NCBI GenBank assembly: GCA_029934835.1
Contig: JAOZLL010000018.1
Span: 1-34,438, forward strand
From: Flavobacteriaceae bacterium
Lineage (GTDB): Bacteria; Bacteroidota; Bacteroidia; Flavobacteriales; Flavobacteriaceae
DNA length: 34,438 bases
Direction of reading: 5' to 3'
The position numbers and the translations under genes were made by a program. Each line of letters begins with the position of its first letter. The first letter of the stretch is position 1. The notes under the pieces were generated by a model. It made no database searches. It was not told the origin of the DNA and saw only the letters and a program-made list of their open reading frames with translations. Shown piece after piece: positions 1 through 7,230 of this stretch.

Positions 1-1
1 T

Positions 2-1654
2 TCATCCTTAAAATCATTAGAGAAACCTATACTTTTTATTGATGATATTCACATATTGTTTGATACAGACTCAACAAGTGCTAATACAACCAATCTTATA
101 AAAGATGAGTTATCTAAAGGGATCATTACGTTTATTGGTACAACAAATAATGATGAATTTAGAAAAAAAATAGCATCTGATAATTCTATTGAACGAAGAT
201 TCCAATCTGTAGAATTAATAGAACCTGATTTTGAATTATGCTTTAGGATAATTGAAAGTATAACTCCAGAATATGAAAAGCACCATAAGTTAAAAGTTGA
301 TGAAGAAATCATAAAAGAATCAATACGTTTATCAAAAAGATACCTTAAAGAAAAAAGTTTACCAGATTCAGCTATTGATTTGTTAGATAGAACCATGGCG
401 GCAGTAACAATATCCAATCAATCTTTAGGAAAAGATGTAGAGATATTCAAGAAAAAATTAGCAGATATTGATAAACATACAAAGACTGAAGATGCCCTTA
501 TTAAAGAGTTAGATTGGTTGATTTCTGATATAAATGCTACATTAAGTCCAATTGTTCTAGAAGAAATAGATCAAAGTGATATCAGTACTCGAACAGATGG
601 CAAATCAAAAAAGAAAGCTATTGGGGATATTTTAGATACATTAGAAGAAAAAAGTAAAGATTTTAAAGAAGCCTTATCTCAAGAAAATGTTGCTACTATG
701 GTTTCTGTCATTACAGGAATACCAGCTGGTAAAGTAAAAGTAGAAGAACGTGAAAGGCTCTTGCAAATAGAAGAAACACTAAAAAAACGTGTAATCGGTC
801 AAGATTATGCAGTTAAAACAGTTGCAGATGCCATTGTAGAGTCAAGATCAGGATTGTCAAAAGCAGGACAGCCTATTGGCTCATTTTTCTTTTCAGGACC
901 TACAGGTACTGGTAAAACAGAACTAGCTAAAGCATTAGCAGAATTTTTATTTGGTGATGAATCAGCTATTATCCGTTTTGATATGTCTGAGTTTAAAGAG
1001 GAACATTCTGCTGCATTATTATATGGAGCGCCTCCAGGATATGTCGGTTATGAAGAAGGTGGTGTTTTGGTAAATAAAATACGCCAAAAACCCTATGCAA
1101 TAGTTTTATTTGATGAAATTGAAAAAGCACATCAATCTGTTTTTGATGTTTTTCTACAGATACTAGATGAAGGAAAATTACACGATAGGTTAGGTAAAGA
1201 AGGTGATTTTTCCAATGCTGTAATTCTGTTTACATCAAACATAGGTTCTGAGTATATTATTTCCTCTTTTGAAAAGGACACATTACCATCGACTAACGAA
1301 CTAATGGATATTATGTCTAACTATTTTAGACCTGAATTCTTAGCTCGATTGACAGAAATCGTTCCTTTCTCACCGATTACAGAAAAATATGTAGCGCAGA
1401 TATTTGAACTACATCTTAAAAAAGAATTACTTAATCTCACTGATAAATTAGGATTTAATGTAGAGATATCTGCTGAAGTTGTAAAATACCTAGCACAAAA
1501 AGGTTTTTCTCCAAAATATGGAGTTCGTCCGCTGAAATCAGTGATTCGTACAGAATTAAAAAAGCCATTGGCTAAAATGATTGTTTCCAATAAAATCCCA
1601 AAATCTAAAAAGGTAAAAATTATCTTGAAAGATGGGAAATTAGTGTTTAAATAA
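2..1654 (+). CDS. tssH: T6SS sheath-recycling ATPase TssH/ClpV (5' end outside window)
   Basis: This is a two-domain AAA+ unfoldase of the ClpB/ClpV family. In a T6SS such a protein pulls apart the contracted TssB/TssC sheath so that it can be reused. The reading frame is open from base 2, so the true start lies upstream and the first ATPase domain is cut by the window edge. The first domain's Walker B is visible as PILFIDDIH (about bases 26-52), followed by the sensor region IGTTNNDEF and an arginine-finger segment ERRFQ. The second domain has Walker A GPTGTGKTELAK (about bases 896-930), the pore loop GYVGYEEGG, Walker B AIVLFDEIEKAH and the ClpB-type C-terminal sensor-2 region with KYGVRPLK. 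General ClpB would look similar, but the neighbouring sheath, Hcp, gp25 and VgrG genes make TssH the likely identity. The Asp in IDDIH, where most relatives have IDEIH, is a small oddity. Confidence 0.9.
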   Translation, partial: SSLKSLEKPILFIDDIHILFDTDSTSANTTNLIKDELSKGIITFIGTTNNDEFRKKIASDNSIERRFQSVELIEPDFELCFRIIESITPEYEKHHKLKVDEEIIKESIRLSKRYLKEKSLPDSAIDLLDRTMAAVTISNQSLGKDVEIFKKKLADIDKHTKTEDALIKELDWLISDINATLSPIVLEEIDQSDISTRTDGKSKKKAIGDILDTLEEKSKDFKEALSQENVATMVSVITGIPAGKVKVEERERLLQIEETLKKRVIGQDYAVKTVADAIVESRSGLSKAGQPIGSFFFSGPTGTGKTELAKALAEFLFGDESAIIRFDMSEFKEEHSAALLYGAPPGYVGYEEGGVLVNKIRQKPYAIVLFDEIEKAHQSVFDVFLQILDEGKLHDRLGKEGDFSNAVILFTSNIGSEYIISSFEKDTLPSTNELMDIMSNYFRPEFLARLTEIVPFSPITEKYVAQIFELHLKKELLNLTDKLGFNVEISAEVVKYLAQKGFSPKYGVRPLKSVIRTELKKPLAKMIVSNKIPKSKKVKIILKDGKLVFK

Positions 1655-1657
1655 TTG

Positions 1658-1688
1658 TTTGGAATACTCTTTGCAATTGCTATCTTTG
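1658..1688 (+). promoter_or_regulatory. Bacteroidota-type promoter for the coiled-coil gene
   Basis: TTTG at 1658-1661, exactly 19 nt, then TATCTTTG at 1681-1688. This matches the Bacteroidota housekeeping promoter (TTTG near -33, TAnnTTTG near -7) in both boxes and spacing. It starts 4 bases after the tssH stop and leaves a leader of about 75 nt before the ATG at 1770, so the coiled-coil gene can be transcribed independently of tssH. Confidence 0.7.
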
Positions 1689-1769
1689 TAGTGCATTTTA
1701 ACTTTTGAAGTTGATTTGCCTAAATGTATCAGTACCATTAATTTGTATTAATAAGAAAACCCAATTAGC

Positions 1770-3593
1770 ATGCAATTAAGAATATCATTTATTTTAATAC
1801 TAGTATCACTTGTTTCTTTTTCACAAGAAGATCGAATAGTATATTCCAATAACAAGGATATCGTTCACCTATTTTTTGATTCACCAATCACTCAGTCTTC
1901 CGCTTCAGGTAGTTTTACTTTTGAATATGATCCTTATGATAATCCACAAAAAGGAATGTTAAAAGGAATGAAAAAATTAAAAAAAGATGATGCTAATTTA
2001 CTTATAGAAACAAAAGATGGTCACTATTACTCAATTACTGTCTCGTATAAGAAAAAACTAAGTCAACCTAATTACTACATTGCTATAAAAGATGCAATAA
2101 ATTATGAAGAAGGTGATGAAAATAAAAAATCTGATATATCTGATAATTCTAATTTAGAACAGGACAATGAAGCTAAAGATAATGCAAGATTAGAAAAAAT
2201 AGCTAGGGAAGAAGCAGAAGCCTCAAGAAAAGAAATTGAACGTTTGATTGCTGAAGAAAATACACGTAAAGAAGAATTAAATAGAGAAACGGAAAGATTA
2301 AGAAAAGAATCTGAACGTATTACAGCTGAACAAAATGCTAGACAAGAAGCAGAAAGAGCACGTGTAGAAGCAGAACGTACTGCAGCCAAAGAAAAAGCTA
2401 GGTTAGAACAACTAAAAAGAGAACAAAAAGCGAGACAAGATGCAGAAATTGCTCGAAATAACGAAGCCAAAAGAATTGCTACAGAAAATAAAGCAAAACA
2501 AGAGCAACTTGCAAAAGCTCAAAAAGCAAGATTAGAAGCTGAAAATGCCCGTAAAGAAGCAGAACGAATTGCTGCCGAAGAAAAAGCAAAGTTAGAAAAT
2601 CTTAAAAGAGAACAAAAAGCGAGACAAGAAGCAGAAAAATCAAAAAAAGAAGCAAAACGAATCGCTGCAGAAGAGCTTGCAAGAAAAGAGCGCTTTAAAA
2701 AGGAAGAAGAAGCAAGACAAAAAGCAGAAAGAAACCGTATAGAAGCCGAACGCTTAGCCAACGAAGAAAAACTTAAATTAGAACAACTCAAAAAAGAACA
2801 AAAAGCTAGACAAGAAGCCGAAAAAGCAAGACAAGAAGCAGAACGAATTGCTGCCGAAGAAAAAGCAAAGTTAGAAGACTTAAAAAGAGAACAAAAAGCA
2901 AGACGAGAAGCCGAAAAAGCGAGGCAAGAAGCAGTACGTATTGCTCATGAAGAAAAGACAAAACAAGATGCAGAAAAAGCACGTAAAGAAGCCGAAAAAG
3001 AGAAAGCAAAACGGCAAGAGTTAGAAGCAAAGCTATTAGCTAAAGAAAATGAAGAAAAAGCCCGGATAGAAGCAGAACGAATTGCTGCTGAAGAAAAAGC
3101 ACATAATGATAGGGTACAAGCTGAACTTGTTGCAAAAGAAAAATTAGTAAAGAAAAATAAAGAGATAAAACTAAAAAATAAATGTGAAGCTATATCAAAA
3201 CAAACCTCCTTTTTCAAAAGAGAAAATTATAGGGGAAATTATTTAGGCTTTCATTTAATGGATATATTATCTGATAAAAACAATCTATATTTATATTTTG
3301 AAGTGGCTAATCATAGTAAACAATCTCATAAAGTTGAAAGCTTGACTTATACTATCACGCATGAAAGTAAGGGTAAAAGAAAAGATTCTAATACAAAAAG
3401 AATACAGCCAATATATAGCTATCAAGTTCCCTCAATAATAAGGGCTTCTAAATTTGAACGTTTTGTTGTAGTTTTTGATAAGTTTAAATTAAAAAGTAAA
3501 AGAATTGTAAAAGTAGATTTTGTTGATATTCATGGTTTAAAGCTAACACTGTTAATCAATGAGAGTCTGATCAATAAACCTAATAAGATATAG
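1770..3593 (+). CDS. Secreted coiled-coil protein with TraN (DUF4138)-like ends, T6SS-linked
   Basis: A 607-residue exported protein. It has a Sec signal peptide (residues 1-19, ending LVSFSQ), a beta-rich domain at about 25-110 (SNNKDIVHLFF, then ETKDGHYYSITVSY), a long Glu/Lys/Arg/Ala helical stalk at about 135-465, and a beta-rich C-terminal domain at about 480-600 (NNLYLYFEVANHSKQ, RIQPIYSYQVPS). The two beta parts resemble, from memory of the family, the front and back of the Bacteroidota conjugation protein TraN (DUF4138), as if a stalk had been inserted. The stalk contains about seven tandem units of 31 residues. It lies between tssH and the gp25 gene with its own promoter. I infer a periplasmic part of the T6SS envelope complex, possibly one of the subtype-iii-specific Tss proteins, but cannot say which. 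TolA-like proteins share the stalk composition but not these ends. Confidence 0.6.
   Translation: MQLRISFILILVSLVSFSQEDRIVYSNNKDIVHLFFDSPITQSSASGSFTFEYDPYDNPQKGMLKGMKKLKKDDANLLIETKDGHYYSITVSYKKKLSQPNYYIAIKDAINYEEGDENKKSDISDNSNLEQDNEAKDNARLEKIAREEAEASRKEIERLIAEENTRKEELNRETERLRKESERITAEQNARQEAERARVEAERTAAKEKARLEQLKREQKARQDAEIARNNEAKRIATENKAKQEQLAKAQKARLEAENARKEAERIAAEEKAKLENLKREQKARQEAEKSKKEAKRIAAEELARKERFKKEEEARQKAERNRIEAERLANEEKLKLEQLKKEQKARQEAEKARQEAERIAAEEKAKLEDLKREQKARREAEKARQEAVRIAHEEKTKQDAEKARKEAEKEKAKRQELEAKLLAKENEEKARIEAERIAAEEKAHNDRVQAELVAKEKLVKKNKEIKLKNKCEAISKQTSFFKRENYRGNYLGFHLMDILSDKNNLYLYFEVANHSKQSHKVESLTYTITHESKGKRKDSNTKRIQPIYSYQVPSIIRASKFERFVVVFDKFKLKSKRIVKVDFVDIHGLKLTLLINESLINKPNKI
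2337..2965 (+). repeat. Tandem 93-bp (31-residue) coding repeat of the stalk
   Basis: About seven consecutive units with a 31-residue period, each beginning near KARQEAEKAR and continuing with EAERIAAEEKAKLE and LKREQ. One unit is 32 residues and the last decays. The period is not a multiple of the heptad 7, so each unit introduces a stutter in a coiled coil. Near-identical stretches at DNA level suggest expansion by unequal recombination. Confidence 0.7.
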
Positions 3594-3665
3594 AAGTTAT
3601 TTAATAGACAGAATTTAGAATCGTAATAGGTAAAAATATTTTCCTTGTGAAATGAAATAGAAATA

Positions 3666-4103
3666 GTGGAAAGAAATTATTACAAAATACCATTTAATTT
3701 TAAAGATTTTTTCGATCATAAAAATCTTAAAAGGATTTCTCTAAAAGAGTCCATATCCCAATACATAAGTATGGTGATAACTACGGCCTACAAGGAGTAT
3801 AAACACGATGAAGAATTTGGTTCTGAAATTTGGGAATGTGATTTTGATGTACTTTCAAATATCAACAATCTAAAAGAAAAGATTAAAATTTCACTTATTG
3901 AGAAAATTTCTAAATTTGAAAAAAGATTAAACAATACTAAAGTAGTTGTTATCCTTGGTGAAACTTATATTCCAGATATAAACCAAACGCGTTTAAAAAA
4001 GCAACTAATAATCAAAATATCAGGAAATTTAAAAAAAACAAATGAACCTTTTTCATTCGAAGGTCGGTACTTTATTGCTCCATTATCTTATCAAGAGTAC
4101 TAA
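3666..4103 (+). CDS. tssE: T6SS baseplate gp25-like protein TssE
   Basis: A 145-residue protein of the GPW/gp25 family, the baseplate wedge protein that helps start sheath assembly. The family pattern is visible: an N-terminal alpha segment (SISQYISMVITTAYKEYKHD), then FGSEIWECDFD, the gp25 hallmark EFG-x-x-[IL]-W region, a helical KEKIKISLIEKISKFEKRL segment, and a late strand (VVVILGETYIP, QLIIKISGNL). GTG at 3666 is the chosen start; the only close upstream ATG (3652) hits a stop after one codon. The gene stands 72 bp after the coiled-coil gene, with no clear promoter of its own, so it is probably co-transcribed with it. The length suits TssE. Confidence 0.8.
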   Translation: MERNYYKIPFNFKDFFDHKNLKRISLKESISQYISMVITTAYKEYKHDEEFGSEIWECDFDVLSNINNLKEKIKISLIEKISKFEKRLNNTKVVVILGETYIPDINQTRLKKQLIIKISGNLKKTNEPFSFEGRYFIAPLSYQEY

Positions 4104-4251
4104 TTTTTATACTAATACAAACCTAAATATATTTAGAATAAAATTCATTATAAAATGATGTAATATCGTAAATCAATGAAATTCAAAGTATTAAAAATAT
4201 CTTATTGAAAAAAAGCAACCAAATTCTTTATATTTTCGATTATTTTTGTTA

Positions 4252-4259
4252 TATATTTG
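4252..4259 (+). promoter_or_regulatory. Candidate -7 box for hcp (tssD)
   Basis: TATATTTG fits the Bacteroidota -7 consensus TAnnTTTG and lies 57 nt before the hcp ATG, in a very AT-rich 213-bp gap. I see no convincing TTTG at the -33 distance, so this rests on one box. An identical octamer stands before tssB. Confidence 0.45.
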
Positions 4260-4316
4260 TACTTTATATTTATTATATATATAGTTATTTTTTATTAACA
4301 TTTAAATTTTATTAAC

Positions 4317-4703
4317 ATGTCTTTTAAAGCAAAATTAAAAGTTGCAGGTAAAGAAGTAAACGTACTTAACTGCAATTATGCACTTCACCAAGAAGTGGAT
4401 CAAACGGGTAGAGCTTCTTCAGTAACAAGAGGTGGACGTATTAACATTGAAGTTGAATCAACTGGAGAAACAGACTTTTTCGAGTGGATGACTAACAGTT
4501 TCGAGAGAAAAGATGGTAGTATCTTATTTATTAAAAGAGATACCGACGCAACTCTTAAAGAATTAAATTTTAAAGAAGGTTACCTAGTAAAATATAGGGA
4601 AAACTTTGAATCTTCAGGAAAAATGCCACTTTCTGAAACTTTCACCATTTCAGCTCGTGAAATTAGCATGGGTAATGGAGAACATGTAAATGACTGGGTA
4701 TAA
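4317..4703 (+). CDS. tssD: T6SS inner-tube protein Hcp (TssD), copy 1
   Basis: A 128-residue Hcp of the Bacteroidota TssD type. Hexameric rings of this protein stack to form the tube that the sheath fires out of the cell. Typical features are MSFKAKLKVAGKEVNVLNC at the start, the loop RGGRINIEVESTGETDFFEWM, a central segment ending FIKRDTDATLKELNF, and the final strand SETFTISAREISMG. It is monocistronic in appearance: it has its own candidate promoter, an AT-only leader (ATTTAAATTTTATTAAC before the ATG) and a very strong terminator 22 bp after the stop. That isolation fits a subunit needed in large excess. A divergent paralogue lies at 6684-7079; this copy is the better candidate for the main tube protein. 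Confidence 0.92.
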   Translation: MSFKAKLKVAGKEVNVLNCNYALHQEVDQTGRASSVTRGGRINIEVESTGETDFFEWMTNSFERKDGSILFIKRDTDATLKELNFKEGYLVKYRENFESSGKMPLSETFTISAREISMGNGEHVNDWV

Positions 4704-4721
4704 GAATTCTAGATTCTTATA
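4699..4721 (+). other. 9-bp inverted repeat overlapping the hcp stop codon
   Basis: TATAAGAAT (4699-4707), 5-nt loop TCTAG, then ATTCTTATA (4713-4721). The arms are perfectly complementary and include the TAA stop. It immediately precedes the terminator hairpin, so the hcp transcript would end in two stacked stem-loops. A role in mRNA stability is inference. Confidence 0.5.
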
Positions 4722-4725
4722 ATTT

Positions 4726-4759
4726 AAAAAGGAGGTGTTATTATAACACCTCCTTTTTT
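4726..4759 (+). terminator. Rho-independent terminator after hcp
   Basis: A stem of AAAAA plus GGAGGTGTTA (4726-4740), a 3-nt loop TTA, and TAACACCTCC (4744-4753) followed by TTTTTT (4754-4759). Fifteen base pairs are perfect. This is the strongest terminator in the window and separates hcp from tssBC. Confidence 0.93.
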
Positions 4760-4792
4760 AGTATATATAGTACAATAGTTAATAGAATTGTT

Positions 4793-4800
4793 TATATTTG
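4793..4800 (+). promoter_or_regulatory. Candidate -7 box for tssB-tssC
   Basis: TATATTTG, the same octamer as before hcp, 44 nt upstream of the tssB ATG and just after the hcp terminator. A promoter is needed here because the terminator ends upstream transcription. No good -33 TTTG is seen at 19 nt. Confidence 0.5.
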
Positions 4801-4844
4801 TGAGCAATAAGATTATATATACTAACCATTAAAAAATAATTATT

Positions 4845-5294
4845 ATGAGCGAAAATTTCGGAATAGGTGGTCAAGAGGTTAAAGGCGATGCTAGCGAAGC
4901 CCTTAATGAGATACCAAAAAACAGAACCCTACTTACAGGAAAATTAACTCCAAATGCTCCAGTTAAACCTGAAGTAGTTGAGGGTTTACAAACGGTAGAA
5001 GATGTCTTTGAACATTTTGCACCAACAGTTAAGGTAGATTTTGAAGATGCTGATGGTGGAACAGTAAATGAAGAAATGAAATTCAAAAATTTAGGCGATT
5101 TTGGAAAAAAAGGACTTATCAATAATTCTTCTTTTTTAAATGATCTAGAAATTGAGGCAAGTCAGTATCAAAAAATGATTAAACAACTAAAAACAAATAA
5201 AATACTGAAAGCTGCTTTGCAAGATCCCGAAGCTAAAGAATCTGTATTAGAAACTGTTAAAGCGTTAATTCAAGAAATTGAAAATACAAAATAA
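4845..5294 (+). CDS. tssB: T6SS sheath small subunit TssB
   Basis: A 149-residue TssB/VipA-type protein, which pairs with TssC to form the contractile sheath around the Hcp tube. It starts with a variable tail (MSENFGIGGQEVKG). The core region VEDVFEHFAPTVKVDFEDA and MKFKNLGDFGKKGL corresponds to the TssB strand and 'DF' segments, and the C-terminal helices (SQYQKMIKQLKTNKILKAAL) are those that interlock with TssC. The stop is 19 bp before tssC, whose start is preceded by AAAGGA, one of the few Shine-Dalgarno-like sites here. The order tssB-tssC is the universal one. The N-terminal extension is longer than in many Bacteroidota TssB proteins, but total length is normal. Confidence 0.9.
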   Translation: MSENFGIGGQEVKGDASEALNEIPKNRTLLTGKLTPNAPVKPEVVEGLQTVEDVFEHFAPTVKVDFEDADGGTVNEEMKFKNLGDFGKKGLINNSSFLNDLEIEASQYQKMIKQLKTNKILKAALQDPEAKESVLETVKALIQEIENTK

Positions 5295-5313
5295 TTAAAA
5301 AAAGGAATTAAAG

Positions 5314-6657
5314 ATGGCACAAGAAGCATTATCAAATCAGTCCAATAGAGTTGGTTCTAAAGAGATAAAAGAAAAATCAGAAGTATTTGCAAAATATGGT
5401 GGGTTTGATTTATTAGAAGCAACTATTGAAGGAGTACAAAACCTAAATCCAGATCGTAAAGCACGTCGTAATATTTTCCTTCAGGATAACAATAAAAAGA
5501 AGGAACGAAAAGAATTATTGAAAGTACTCAATTTATGGGCAGGTTTATTAGAAGAAAAAGGTGATTTAATCGAAATGGTAGACAAGGCAAATGAAAAAGC
5601 TATGTCTGCAGAGGTAACTATAAAGAAAAATTTAAAAATTGCTCTTAATGAAACAAGAGAAATGGAAGAATCTTATAGAACAATGGCTAATTTCTTTAAG
5701 AATACAGATTCTCCTACAATAAAAAATGTTTCCATTGTCAATGCCGAATTAGATCAATTATCTGATCTTGATAACACAAGATTTTTTGACCATATTCAAG
5801 AAGAAATTTTAGCAAAATATGATAGGCTAGATTTAAGAGAAAACTATTCACTTTTAGTATTACCAGGCTATTTGGGTTCTAAAGCAGTGGTTGAAAAATG
5901 GGCAAAACTTGCCTATGATAATAAAATAATGCTTGTTACAGACTTCTTGCACCTTGATGAACCAGATGACGTTATGGAAATGTTTGAGGCTGCAAATCTA
6001 GCGAGTGGTGATATCTATTTGTCAAATACAATGATGGCGGCAAACTGGTTAGTAGGTAGAGGAAAAGTAGAAGGTATTGAAGAAGATAACCTCTACGTTC
6101 CACCATCTACAGCCTTAGCAGGAAGGATATATACTACACTAATGTCACAAGTTACCGCAGGTAAAAAACATGGTGGTTTAAGTGAAGTAAGTGGTGTTAA
6201 ATTTGATTTAAAGAAAAGTGAAATATCCAATTTAGAAAGCCTAGGATTAGTGCCAATGGTAAATGAATATGGTAAAGTAATGGCATTTTCAGCTAAAACA
6301 TTATTTAATGGTGATAACCTAGGATTACAAACCTATTCGGTTGTTCGTGTGTTTGATTATGTAACAAAAGTATTAATGGACTTCCTTAACCGTCGTGCCT
6401 TTGAGAACTTTAATGCAAAAACAAGAAAAGAAATTCAACAACAGATTGTCAAATTCTTAGATGGTATCACTGGACCGGATAAATTAATTGAAAATTTTGA
6501 AATTAGACGTTTTGAACAAGATTACAATCAAAAGGATCGTATTTATCTTGATGTACATTTAAAGCCCTATTTTCCTGCAAAGAATTTCTTAATTAAAATG
6601 GATGGACAAAAAGGAGATGATGGTACTGAATGGGATTCTGAATACGCACAAAATTAG
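5314..6657 (+). CDS. tssC: T6SS sheath large subunit TssC
   Basis: A 447-residue TssC/VipB-type sheath subunit. The central part (DFLHLDEPDDVMEMFEAANLASGD, given here only as a landmark near residues 210-235) and MMAANWLVGRGKVEG belong to the conserved sheath core. YVPPSTALAGRIYTT and NRRAFENFNAKTRKEIQQQ are also typical, the latter from the C-terminal attachment region. The N-terminal 120 residues are helical and charged, as in TssC proteins that pair with TssB here. The gene follows tssB by 19 bp and precedes the second hcp by 26 bp, so all three should share one transcript ending at 7174. A phage or eCIS sheath was considered, but those use a single sheath protein and lack ClpV. Confidence 0.92.
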   Translation: MAQEALSNQSNRVGSKEIKEKSEVFAKYGGFDLLEATIEGVQNLNPDRKARRNIFLQDNNKKKERKELLKVLNLWAGLLEEKGDLIEMVDKANEKAMSAEVTIKKNLKIALNETREMEESYRTMANFFKNTDSPTIKNVSIVNAELDQLSDLDNTRFFDHIQEEILAKYDRLDLRENYSLLVLPGYLGSKAVVEKWAKLAYDNKIMLVTDFLHLDEPDDVMEMFEAANLASGDIYLSNTMMAANWLVGRGKVEGIEEDNLYVPPSTALAGRIYTTLMSQVTAGKKHGGLSEVSGVKFDLKKSEISNLESLGLVPMVNEYGKVMAFSAKTLFNGDNLGLQTYSVVRVFDYVTKVLMDFLNRRAFENFNAKTRKEIQQQIVKFLDGITGPDKLIENFEIRRFEQDYNQKDRIYLDVHLKPYFPAKNFLIKMDGQKGDDGTEWDSEYAQN

Positions 6658-6683
6658 AATTTGTTAATATAACCTTTATTATT

Positions 6684-7079
6684 ATGTCATTTTTATCAAA
6701 ATTTGTGGTTGATGGTGATAAGTTTACAGTCTTAGAGTGTAAATATTCTTTCAAGCAATCAACGGATTCATCTGGAAATATTATTGGTAGAACTAAAGGA
6801 GGTCAAATTGATCTTATTATTGAATCCCGTGGTGAAACCAATATATTAAACTGGATGATTCATGAAACACAAGTTAAAGAAGGTACTATTACATTCTTTA
6901 AAAGGGATGCAATGGCAAAACTAATAGAGATTAAATTTTTTAATGCTTTTTGTACTAGTTATGAGGAGAGTTTTGTTGCAAATAGTGGTAAACCTATGCA
7001 AATTGCACTTACTATTTCGGCTCAAAGATTAGAAATTGGAGATTTAGAATTTGAAAATTTTTGGGGTGATAGAACCTAA
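6684..7079 (+). CDS. tssD: T6SS Hcp (TssD) paralogue, copy 2
   Basis: A 131-residue Hcp-family protein clearly related to copy 1. The shared pattern is MSF..K....G..F.VL.C.Y, then GG.I....ES.GET, W M, I.F.KRD and a last strand ALTISAQRLEIGD. I judge the identity with copy 1 to be about one third, so this is an old paralogue rather than a recent duplicate. It is co-transcribed with the sheath genes (26 bp after tssC) and is followed by a terminator. Possible roles are a minor tube ring, a tube-end adaptor near baseplate or spike, or a cargo-specific Hcp; the sequence does not decide. There is no toxin extension. Confidence 0.88.
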   Translation: MSFLSKFVVDGDKFTVLECKYSFKQSTDSSGNIIGRTKGGQIDLIIESRGETNILNWMIHETQVKEGTITFFKRDAMAKLIEIKFFNAFCTSYEESFVANSGKPMQIALTISAQRLEIGDLEFENFWGDRT

Positions 7080-7142
7080 ATAATCAAGTATAAATCTAAT
7101 CATGTTTCATTATACACTGATTTGAAATAGATTTTATATAAT

Positions 7143-7174
7143 AAGGGGAGCTAGTAAATAGTATCCCCTTTTTT
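7143..7174 (+). terminator. Rho-independent terminator after tssBC-hcp2
   Basis: AAGGGGA (7143-7149), a 14-nt loop with some internal pairing, TCCCCTT (7164-7170), then a T run to 7174. It closes the tssB-tssC-tssD transcript. Confidence 0.8.
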
Positions 7175-7230
7175 GTAAAGTAAGGTATGATGAATTTTTA
7201 GTATACTATTCTAAAAAAAAAATATAAAGA

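Noticed and set aside
2102-3217. Long minus-strand ORFs opposite the coiled-coil gene
   Set aside because: The Glu/Lys/Arg/Ala-rich plus-strand codons read as Ser/Phe/Leu/Ala on the other strand without stops; this is a composition shadow.
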